Assembly (NCBI GenBank): GCA_036571765.1
Contig: BROE01000001.1
Location: forward strand, 1,302,001 to 1,366,000
DNA length: 64,000 nt
Direction of reading: 5' to 3'
Origin: Plecoglossus altivelis
Taxonomy: Eukaryota; Chordata; Actinopteri; Osmeriformes; Plecoglossidae
In this document: positions 14,701-26,700 of the stretch, piece after piece
Layout: every line of letters starts with the position of its first letter
Position numbering within the stretch: the first letter of the stretch is position 1
Made by a program: the position numbers and the translations under genes
Notes under the pieces: generated by a model
What the model was told of the DNA's origin: nothing
Databases searched by the model: none
What the model saw: the letters and a program-made list of their open reading frames with translations, nothing else

Positions 14701-17700
14701 GTGACCCGATGGCTCGGGGAGGCAGTTGCCGGCCCTGTGACTGTAACGGCAATGGAAATATCTGCGACTCCAGGACAGGAGGTATGTGTGTGTGTGCAGA
14801 AAATAACAACTTCATCATGTCAGCAATCCAATTTAATCACAAACAGTGATATCCCCCTAAACCATAGAGATGATCTGCTTTTTTTTGCAGTGTGCAAGAA
14901 CACATTGCCCAAAGACACCAACACAGAGGATCAGTGCCAGGGTGGGTGGAGTCCCGACTGCAAGCCAGGCAGGAGCAAACGACTACATATAGGGGCTGTT
15001 CATATTATTGATAATGTGCCTGTGTGTGGTTTCCCAGATTGCGACAGCTGTGCCCAGACCCTTCTAAACGATCTGGAGAGGCTGGATGATGAGCTGAGCC
15101 GGATCAAGATTCAGCTAGAAAACGCCAGTGCCAGCACCTCCTCCCATATCCGACTGGCCAAGCTGGAGAAGGCCATTGCTGACACCAAGGTAAGGCCCAA
15201 TCAGAAATCACCTCAGCCAGCAGGTCACAATCTAGGAAGAACTATGTGCACACTCTCGCACAAGCACAGATCAAAGAGCGGACTAAATGTTTTCGTACAG
15301 GCATTTACTGTGGTGTACACACTAATGCACTCATTCTGTATATCATTGTACTGTCCATGTTCAGTTTCTTATTTTTTTCTCACTCGCACCCTGTGGTATT
15401 GGGTGTGTGTGCTTACGCAAACATTCCTGGCTGTTGCTGATAAGAGATCAGAGAGAGTTGGTTCCAGAGCTGTTTGTCAAGTCAACTTGCTGTGCAGATG
15501 GTGCTAGTTGTGGTTGGAACTTGTGGTAGCTGTCTCCATGGTGGCTATGGTCTCAGCACTTTTCACTGTGGTTTTTACCTCCATTCCTTGTGCTCAGCTC
15601 ATTTTGTTCATGTTTGGGTATTCATGTGTGCAATGCAAAGCCTCAGAGACAGCCGAAGGGGTCAACATCCCTCGTTATGAAAGTCCCCTCAATAAAGAGT
15701 TTAGATGCTACCTATCTCATTTAGCCCTAATGAAACCAGACCTCATTAAAAATAACACGACAACCTTGCCAAGAGGTAAACAATGAAACAAAGGTCATAG
15801 GCCAACTGTGCAAAAACTGAATAAGACCTGGTCTAACATGGTACTTCAATGCTAATAGTTCTACCTTCTTTTTTGGGGTACACAGATTCTGGTCAACAAG
15901 TTCAGCACCAGTGTTAACAGTCAGATGCCCAAGGTTGACCAGTTGAAACGAGACACCCAGACTCTCAAAGAGGACATTGACAATCTCAAAGCCAAGGTAA
16001 TGCTACAGATTCACCCACTAGAATAGTTTATTGCTTATGTAACCTAACAATGTATTGAGATTGTGAGTCAGTAGTCTTTTTCAAGTAGAGATCTTATGGT
16101 GTGTGTATTTGTATTTGTGTGATCTTTTCAGGCCGAAAACAAGGCTGCAGATGCCCAGAAAGCGATGAATAATGTGGAAAAGACCCATCAAAGAGCTCAG
16201 GATCTGGACAGGGATGTCAAAGATCTACTGAAGAGGGTCCAGGGTAAATACGACCTTCTTCTTCACCTTTCATTTCATTATTCCATTGTTCGCCTGTATT
16301 TTGTCATGTATAAATATATAATAAACTGGATATATATGTGTTGTGTGTGTGCAGGTCTTCTGGACCAGCTGCAGGACACCAGTGGAGACACAATTCCAAA
16401 TGAGGACCTTACTAAGATGCTGGAGGAGGCCCAACGCCTGGTCAAGGAGATGAAGCAGAAGAACTTCAACCCCCCGAAGGTTGCGGCCGAGAAGGAAAGA
16501 GATGAGGCGCAGAAACGTAATTATGCAGTTCCCTGACGGCTTCAAAAGAAGCTTTCGTCCATCCTTGAGATTAGAAGGGACTAAAACTGGTTTGGTGAGA
16601 ACCCCCAGAGATAAGGAATATGTAGAATATAAATAAAGGGAACAGTAAACATCACTAGTGTAGGTCTCAGTTGTTACCTGTCATTCTGAGGACATTTTGA
16701 GGACATTCATGCTCCATAGCAAAAGTGCCCATGACACTCGAGAAACACACCAGAAACCTTCTAATATTCAGATAAAACTAAACTCTAACCCAGCTCTGTA
16801 TTGTCTTCCCACCTGGCTTTAGTCCTGGACCATATCAAGACCAACATCAGCAGACAGTGTGATGTGAACCAGGAGGCAGCTGAGAAGATCAGTGACCTGC
16901 TGATGGACTACCAGGCTAAGCTGAAGGACTTGGATGAAGCCCTGAAGTTAGCCGGTGATACGGTGAAGAAGGCCAACACCCAGAACGGACTCAATGCAGC
17001 GGCCCTGGATGACCTTCTGGTAAGACCCATAAGAGTAGACACCAGAACTCCCACAGGACCCATTATGGACCACTGCACTGCACCCCAAAGCTCTACCACA
17101 AGGCACTATTTTGCACCTCACTGAATCCGTAGTTGAACCAGTCGTGCTGTTGAAGAAAGTCGAGGGCAGTATGATCAAGGGAAGGTTTGCGTTGCCATGT
17201 GAAATGCTTGCTCTAAAGCTTGTGAGGTTTGTATTTAACAGAAGCGTATTCAGGCCCTGGAGAAGGAGCGAGAGACAGTCCAGGGGCAGATCGCCTTGGC
17301 TGAAGAGAAGCTGGGTGACACCGCTGACCTCCTGAAAATGTTGGATGACAGCAAAACAGTAAGCTTGGCACATGGCCTGCACAGACACAGACACACACAC
17401 ACACACACACGCTATTCACAGCTGTATCCACCACCCTCCACCACACATTTCTGCTCATTATTTGCTGACATATTGCCTAAGCTCCTCATAGTAAATTGGT
17501 GTTCTCAAACATGCTGGCTAGACAGATAGATGTCCGTGTTGAACGTATAGCGTTGGTGAGCCTGGCTTTCTTAACAGCCGATCTCTCGTCCTGTCCAGGA
17601 GTACGAACAATTGGCGGCACAGCTGGATGGGGCCAAGACTGACCTCACCAAGCGGGTCAACATCATCTCACAGGCCGCCTCCAAGGAGGACCTGGTGGAT

Positions 17701-20700
17701 CGAGCCGAGAAGCACGCTGAGAACCTCAGAAAGCTGGCCAAAGAACTAGAGGAGTAGGTTTACCTGGGATGTGAGGACATACAGGACCATGACCTCAAAG
17801 TTACAGGGGTAGAGGGTCTTGGGAAATGTAGGCTGGTGTGTTTGCTGGTTCTATGGTTCTGAGTTGATTGATGGGAGAAATCAAGGGATGAGTGGTTTCT
17901 TAACATGGTTGGCTCTGACTCTTAAGAAATATGGGGTGTGTGCTTATGTTGGCTGGCTGCCGTCTGTCTTGGACCATGCCAGATTCTGCCACAGATAAAT
18001 ACCCCCATGCTTGTTGTTTTTTTTAAGTTTATTGACATTTCTGGGAATCCAGATGCATGAGTTTACATGTGCTCCCTCTCTCCACTCTGTCTTCCCTTGC
18101 TGTTGTCTCTCCCCTCTCTCGCCCCTCCTCCTTCCCCCGGGACAGCGCTGTGCGAAACTCCAGCGGTAGCTCTGATGTGCGCGATGCCATTGCGGCCATC
18201 AAGGCCTACAAGAACATCACCGATGCTATCAACGCTGCTGAGATTGCGGCCAAGGAAGCCAAAGACGCCGCTGACAATGCTCTTAAGGTAAGCCCAGGCC
18301 TGGTCACTTCTCACTGGAACATCTGCAAACACATTGAGGTAGATGTGGACCTCAAAGATAGTAGACTTTGTTTAGCCAAAAGGCCAGGATGGACATGGTT
18401 TAAGTGCATAGTCTGGTGATTTCCTTGAAGGACGTCAAGAAGGAGGATCTGACAAAAAAAGCTAAGGATCTGAAGGACAACAGTAACAAACTGCTGGCAG
18501 ATGCAGAGGAGGCAAAAAGCGACATGACAGGTGAGAGGATATGCCATACGTTAGATGTTATTATTGCAACTGTGATATTTCACATTTTTAAGTTAGTATC
18601 AGAGCACAAAATCTGACATTGACACTAACTGCTAGCAACCACGTTTTGGATAACCATTACAGATGCGACTAATGACCTGGCTGCCCAAAAGAAACGTCTG
18701 AAGGATGCCGAAAACAAGAAAAAAGTTTTGGAGAAGAACCTCCTGGATGCTCAGACAGAGCTGAACAACATCAAGAGAGGTAGATGTTCTGTAAACAGAA
18801 AAGGAAGTGCTGGACTCAAAATTGTTACCAAACTTAAGGATCACTTTTGCGGTTTCAACATGGAATAAGATTCTTTTAATCCCTGAGCCATTTTGTTCCC
18901 TCCTCCCGCCTCTCCTTTCATCTCAGATGACATCGGCAACATGATTGATGAGGCCAAGCGGAAGGCAGCCACAGCTAACTCCACGGCGGGCAACACCATG
19001 GACAGGCTTGACACCATCCGCGGAGAGCTGGACAAGATCAGTGTCTTGCCCTCAAGCGGCAACCTTAGCAGTGTGATGGAGGACGTGGACAAGTCAGGTG
19101 AGGAAGAATTGCAGTTTGGAGTCAGGCCATATCTGACCACCAATGGACTCCTTGGTCCTTGATTGATGTCTCTCGATGAGTCTTTCTCACCCTTTTCTCT
19201 CTTTCTCACCCTTTTCTCTCTGTTCTCCCTTCTCTCTCTCTTTCAATTTCTCTCCATCCAAATCATTCCCTTCCTGTCTGTAATTCTCTCATTCTGTCTT
19301 CTCACCCCCCCTCCCTCTTCAGTGAAGGATTTGTTGAAGACCATCCCGACCCTGGAGGATAAGATAGCAGAGGTTGAGAACCTCACCTCCCAGCTCTCCC
19401 CCATCAACAACGTGACGGAGAACATCAAGAGGATCAAGGAGCTCATTGAACAGGCCCGTGATGCTGCCAACAGGGTAAGAGGATCCAGACACTTCGAAAA
19501 ATCAACTCAACTCACCCTTGTAGAAGATATAGGGTATTTCCCTCTTTAGACCTCTGGTCTTTAAATCTGTTCTCTGTCTTACTTTCTCTCTCACACTCTT
19601 CTGTCCAGATTGTGGTCCCTATGAAGTTCACAGGCGAGGGCCATGTGGAGATGCGACCCCCCAGAGATGTGGAGGATCTGAAGGCCTACACAGCCCTGTC
19701 GCTATCCCTGCAACGTCCGAAGCTGCCCGACAATGGCAGAGGTGACAACCGCAGGCGCAGACAGGCCCCTAAGGAGGACGAGGGAGACATGTTCGTACTC
19801 TACCTCGGCAACAAGAACGTGAGTGGTTACTGCTTGCTGCTGTGTCTTTTTGTCACACTGAGCCATTATTGTGGGCTTACGTCCTATTTGCCATTCCCTC
19901 TACATAACTAAACGAAGTGTGTACAGATCTGTGACTCTGTCGGATGAAGTTCTCACAGTTTTTCCCCTTGCTTCCTCCAGACTTCGAAAGATTACATAGG
20001 CATGGTCCTTAGGGAGAACGTCCTGTTTTGTGTGTACAAGTTGAATGAGGTGGAATATGAGATCAAGACAAGCCCCATAACAAGATCCATTTCTGAGCTA
20101 GCCTCATTTGACAAGGTGGAACTGAACAGGTAACTCCTCTGTCTTAACTCCTACTGTCCTGGGAAGTCATCATAGAAGCAACAGACTGTAGATTTAACAG
20201 ACACAACATTTGAATATTGTTTCAATGGCTTTATCTTCAGGATATACCAAGATGCAGAGGTGATTTTCACCCAGCTCTTCTCGTCCAACAAACCCAATCC
20301 TTCCCAGACAACCACCAAGCAGGGGCAGTTGGCCAAGAACCTTCTAGACCTGGACCCTAGTGATGTGGTCTTCTACGTAGGGGGCTACCCTAATGACTTC
20401 ACTGTAAGCACCAGACCACTCACAGCGAACAATGGATCACATCGAAATAAAAGCAATTTGCTACCCACCGTAATTTCCCATGTCAGAGCACTGGCAACTC
20501 TTATTTTTCTCTTCATTTTTCTTTCCAGCCTCCTGCATCACTCAACTTACCCAAATACAAGGGATGCCTTGAGCTGTTCACCTTCAACGAAAGATTCATC
20601 AGCCTGTATAACTTTCAGAAGGCAGTCAACATTAATCTGGAGCTTCCATGCAAGAGGTCAGTTCAGAGAGAAACCAGGGTTAGCCACCCTATGGCCTTAC

Positions 20701-23700
20701 TGGGCATTAATAGAGGGAACTGCACAAACCAACACTCCCAGAATTCACCTCTTCCTCACACACGTAAAAACGTTCCAGTAAACAATCCTTAGGGTCATGA
20801 GGTCAATCTGTTTTGGAACCTCTCTTTCTTCCTCTCTCACTTAACATCCTTCTGCCCAGATTTATCAAACCTGCTAAATGTGACTACTTCGAGGGCACTG
20901 GCTATGCCAAATTGAGCATCAGTAAACCTGAGAATTTCCTGATTATTCTCCTTGAAACTGTCGCCACACGCTCAGAGAACAGCCTACTCGTCTATATCGG
21001 AAATGAGGTAGCTTTCACTCTAATCCAACGTATTTCCAATGGTATTTCTGGTGTTATGAATGCAAATAACCATGTGTTCCATGTATGAATGCATATTTTT
21101 CGGTTTTCAGACCATTTATTACGCTGTGACGATTGAAAGAGGCTACATTTTCATACATAGTAACCAACTCTCAGAACCAGTAAAGAGTTCAAAGAAAGTC
21201 TTCCCTGTGGTAAGTACGGGCTTGTTTGAGATGATGATTAGGATTGGAACTTTTTGACTGTAAATATGCCAGGGAATTGTTTGACTAAGAAAGTTTTGTC
21301 TCCCTTTTCAGACTGGATCGTCGACAAATGTGATTGTTGCCCTCACCTCTAAAGACAAAGAAATCAAGGTTCGCGTTGGCTCTGACTATGTGGCTTCGGC
21401 TCCTGCCCAGTACAGTTCAGGAATGTTTGATTCTTACTACCTCGGTGGCTTACCACAAAGCCTCAGGGAAAAGTGAGTGACTTGATCAATTCCATGAACT
21501 ATGCCGCCTGGCCCATATTGTACTTCATATTTTTGTAGACAAGCACAACTTGTGTGGACCTTGTGTTTCTTCTCCTGAGACAGTCATGGGTTCTATATCT
21601 TTTCGGATTGTGTTTATTACCCGTTCAGATCCAACATCACTGCCCCGCCCCTGAAGGGATGGATCGAAAAGATCAGGCTGACAGGCAGTAACCCTGTGTT
21701 CCTGGAGAAGGTGGGCATCAGTCAAAGCTGTCCCACGGACTTCCTGGTAAGTTTGAACCTCATTACCTCAAAGTGCTCCCTGCCCTGTCAATCCCTTCTG
21801 CTCCCCTGGCTGCATTCGGTTAGAGTAAAAGACAGTGTTTGGTTCTGAATGTTCACTGTCCAGCAGCACTGGGCATGACTACTAAGTAGAGACAGTAGCA
21901 GTGAATATGTCTCTCTGTTGGCCAGGTGTCTCGGAAGGCTGAGTTTCCTTTGGGCAGTTCCCTGGCAGCCCCCCCCAGAGGCTTCAGTCTGGTCAGCGAC
22001 GTCACACTCTCTCTGGGATTCAAGAGCACTGAGAACGACGGTCTCCTACTGCAGAACAGCCAGGAGGTAAGTCAGACATTCACCTCTTCTCATTCATTAT
22101 TTATCAATGTGGGACATTATTTTTGTCCCACAAGATTGTCTTCATATCGCTCTTGTTTTAATCTGGCAGGGTACTGGAATAGACCTTGCCTTGAAAAATG
22201 GTTACGTGGTACTGAAGTTCAAAAACCAAGTTTTGAAATCCAATAAACAGTACCAGGATGGAAAATGGCATTATCTGACCGTTATCAAGAGAGCTCAGAG
22301 GTACCATATTAGCTAACATCCAAGTTCAGAATAAATAACATAAAACAGGCAGCTAATGAGATGAGTTCACCCCCTCACTCTCCCATGTCCCTCCTGCAGC
22401 CTTGAGCTACGTATTGATGAAGAGGACCAAGGCCAACAGCAGAGCTCCTCTTCCTTCGTTGCCAAACCAGACGACTCCGTGTTCCTGGGGAAAGACACCT
22501 TCAAAGGCTGCCTCTCTAACCTCTACACGAGAAGGTACCTTATACCTTTTACATACCTTATGTAACTTATTGGTACACTTGTCACAAACGTTTAGTATTA
22601 TACTTTTAATCATTTTTCACAAACTAAAAATTGAGACAGATTTCTAAGTAAATGTTAAAAAAAATATGTACAATTTTTAAAATATGTATCTTTATTTGTG
22701 TCTGTTTGTTCTAGACCAGACTCTTTGTACCGGCCTGAGGACCTAAGCCAGTTCATTTCCTCTGGAGACGTTCTTCAGGACGTGTGCACCACAGACAGAC
22801 CCCCCCAGCTGATGCTGGACAGCATCACCAACAAAAGGGTTGGTAGAGCCTCTCACACGTATCACAGCTTCAATGGGATGTAACCTCAAGCGATTGTGTT
22901 TTTGGTCCACACAATAACATTAGAATGTCAGTTCATCTCTGTGGACTTCAAGAGATCCATTTCAGACCAAGTCTCACTCTCGTTGAAGTGTTTCACCATA
23001 GGCAAATGTTGTTTGGGATAAGAGTGTTCAAATTGTGTTGTGCTGCTTTCTTTCCAGAGTTGACCACAGAGGAAGGATGAGCCTCAAAGCTGCCATTTAG
23101 GAGGACAATGTTCTGTTAATGTAAAATTACTTGAGAGTCTAGAAGCTATGCTTCATTTGTTTGCACAAGCCCTACTGTTTTTGTACCTGTCCCATAAAGA
23201 GATATGTTACATTAGCACTTACTACATTTAATAATACAGTCATTAAACACCATCCTATTCAATATATACCCTTTAAGTTTTGTGATTTGATGGAAATATT
23301 TGGGAGCCTTTATGGGAAATTTGGGGACTGGACATGTAAAAAAGAAATCAACTCCACTTCAGAGTCTTGTCTTCCGATCATCAACAAATTATTTTCTTCT
23401 GCTATCATGTGACTCAACAATAAACCTCTTTGTCTAATCAATCATCCACAAGCATGTGCTGCATTAACCTGATCACTCCATGTCATAGAGACTTTTATGA
23501 ACTCACATGGCTGATTATTAACATTCCCTCTTTTCCTTCTATGGCCCTCCCTTGACTGGAACATCTCTTGATGTGAAAGTGATTAAAGTCCAATTATCAT
23601 ACTTAATCGTTGGACCTGCACTCTAAAGAGCTAGCATTTTAGCAAGCATTATACATTGTTCAACATGAAACACTAAATCCCTTTTATATGTCCACTTTGT

Positions 23701-26700
23701 GAAAGAATGATTGCTTCACTGTACACAGACAAAGCAGATTCCCTTTTGTACATATAGTGAGAGAGTGGATAATGCAAAAGACTGCAGAAACTGAATTATT
23801 TGAGTGCTCCATGATATGGATTGAAAGACCCATATACTAGTACAGTTATGTTCTCACAAGCATGAATCAATCAATCAACAAATAAATCAACTGATCAATG
23901 TCTGATCATTAGAAACAATTAGCCTCTTGAACCCTATATACGGGTCAATATCTAAGCTCGATAGCCTTACCTTATCAGGAAGTGAGATATATAGATCCTT
24001 AGGGCCTGTTTCAAACCAGCATCACACTAAACCCTCCCCATGCTATTTGATATTCCTCAGATGTTTATAAATTCAAAAGAGCAGATTTCAAAAGAACAGA
24101 TTACCTCCAGCCATTAGATTACACATCAGCCTGATGACTTCCTGGAAGCAAAAGATTCTGGCTATGTGTAGAAAAACCTAGGTACAGTCTGCAAGGCACA
24201 CACCTGTGTCTGACACAGTATGCCACAAATCCAGGTTTCCATTCTCATTCCTTTCTTTTGACTGGTGGTAATGAATCCCTCTACCTAAAATAAACAAAAA
24301 TATATGAGATTTCAAAGTATTTCATCCATCCATTATCTACTGCTAATCCCTGAGAGGGATTGCAGTGCCGCTTGTTCCCATTTAGGGGTCACGGGTGACT
24401 GGAGCCTAACCCAGTAGCTTTCAGTAGCTTTCAAAGTATTTCAATTACCGGATTTTTTCACACTTTTATTTAATGGTATGATATTATAATTTAACGCCGT
24501 TGAGTCATGAAACGCAGGCCATTAGGATAGAGAGATGAAATGCAGTCGTGCTGCTATTCAAATGAAGAGCTTCTGCTGCCATCCAGTGGGAGACGTTGTT
24601 ATCTGTTTCCTAACATTCAAACTTTAACATCCCCCTGTAGACAGACCCGGTAATGGGATCGTTAATGGGCTCATTATTGTACATGTTCTCTGCGGATCAC
24701 TCAGTGACAAGATCTTGTTCAGGCCTCCGCTTCTCTGGGACACCGTCTCTAGTCTATCCAAGAATCTTCAGTTAACAGTGACTTTTAACTCCAATTCATT
24801 TCAGTACAGATGGAGCGCCCTGGAAATGTGATCCAAAACGTTGGTGTTGTCAGCACCACAACTAATGTAACTGCTGAACTTGAGATTATCATGTAAGACT
24901 TCTAACTGTGTTGACCTTTGTCTGTTGTGCAGACGGGCCATATGGAGGTGTCGGACGAAAGTCTGTCTGTGTGCACACTTCCTGCCCAGGTCAGACATGC
25001 CTTCCATGTCGGGGGTGCTGTTAGCAGACTAAGCTACAGCCTTCCTCCCACAACCTCTCAGACCAGGTGAAGAAAAACCCCCTCAACCCAACCCCAGCTC
25101 CCACTCACACACACACATATATCACACAAAATATATATCATAATGTCATTAAACATATATATATATAGATATATGTATGAATACGTATATCTATATCTAT
25201 ATATACTGTATACAGATATAGATATACACTCACCTAAAGGATTGTTAGGAACACCATACTAATACTGTGTTTGACCCCCTTTCGCCTTCAGAACTGCCTT
25301 AATTCAACGTGGCATTGATTCAACAAGGTGCTGAAAGCATTCTTTAGAAATGTTGGCCCATATTGATAGGATAGCATCTTGCAGTTGATCTAGATTTATG
25401 GGATGCACATCCAGCATCCCCATACATCTTTGGGATGTGGCAGAATGGGAGCTTCGTGCCCTGGATCAATGCCACGTAGAATTAAGGCAGTTCTGAAGGC
25501 GAAAGGGGGTCAAACACAGTATTAGTATGGTGTTCCTAATAATCCTTTAGGTGAGAGTATATATACATCTCTATATCTATATAGATATAGAGATGTATAT
25601 ATGTATACATATATAGATATATGAAAGCCTGACCAGTCTCCCTCCTCTCATAGGCCTCACTTCTCCCTGGATGTCAGGACCAGGTCTGCTGAGGGTCTGC
25701 TGTTCTATGCGGCCACCAGGAGGGGACAGTCTCATCTTGCTCTGTATTTATCCAAGGGTAGAATACGACTGTCTGTAGGGAAAAAGAAGGAGATCTTCAA
25801 CAGGGAGAAGTACAATGATGGAAAATGGCACTCGGTTAGTGGACGTATCGGAATCTGGAACATTTTAATCACAAGGTAATTTCTCAGTTTCAGGTCCTTA
25901 GTGAAGTATCTGTGATAATCGCTGCGTGGCCATGTTGCCTGCTGCAGGTCATATTCAGCCTAGAGAAGAAGAAGTTCCGCCTGGTTGTGGATGGCATCAG
26001 GGCCCAGGATGGCCAACTGACCAGTGATGAGGCTGCATCCATGGAGCTGTCCTCACCTGTCTACTTGGGCAGTGGCCCAGAGTCCCTACATTCACTTTTA
26101 AAGGTACACTTTGTCAATCAGTTATGATCTCTCTCACACAAACACAAGATAAGGATAAGGATACCTTGACAATGATGCAGTTGTCCGATTCTAAAGTCAA
26201 TAAAAGATTCATCAAACCTTTCTTTTCTTGCAGTCTAAGCTTCTCCCGAAGCAAAGCGTGGTCGGCTGTGTCCGCAACTTTAAGAGCAATGGATCTCCCA
26301 TGCCAGAGCCCAGTACTAACCATGGCGTCAGCCCCTGCTTTGATGGACAGACACAAAATGGCGCCTATTTCTCAGGACAAGGGGCATATGTTGTTATAAG
26401 TGAGTGTCATCAATATGTTTCAACCCCCGTTACGAATGACAATTATTATGACAGTGATTAGGACAGGGAAAGAAGCCAAGACATTAAAGACATGGTTGCC
26501 TGTTCTAGATGATTCCTTTGTTGTGGGAGCCAGTTTTGAGCTGGTGTTTGAGTTTCGTCCCCGCGGTCACAGTGGGGTCCTGCTCCACGTGGGGGACAGC
26601 CAACCAAGATCCCGGCTCAACGCTGGCCATCACCTCAGCCTCTACATGCTTAGAGGAGAGGTGAGACAGACATAAACACAGTAATTCCCACTTGCTGGTC

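Larger units (their letters stand above)
22839..24932 (+). other. lama3 intron between LG3 and the LG3-LG4 linker
   Basis: About 2.1 kb with no constitutive exon. It contains a candidate alternative terminal exon (23058-23440, separate entry) and a short dispersed fish repeat near 24324-24425. The rest is AT-rich unique-looking sequence. Confidence 0.6.
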
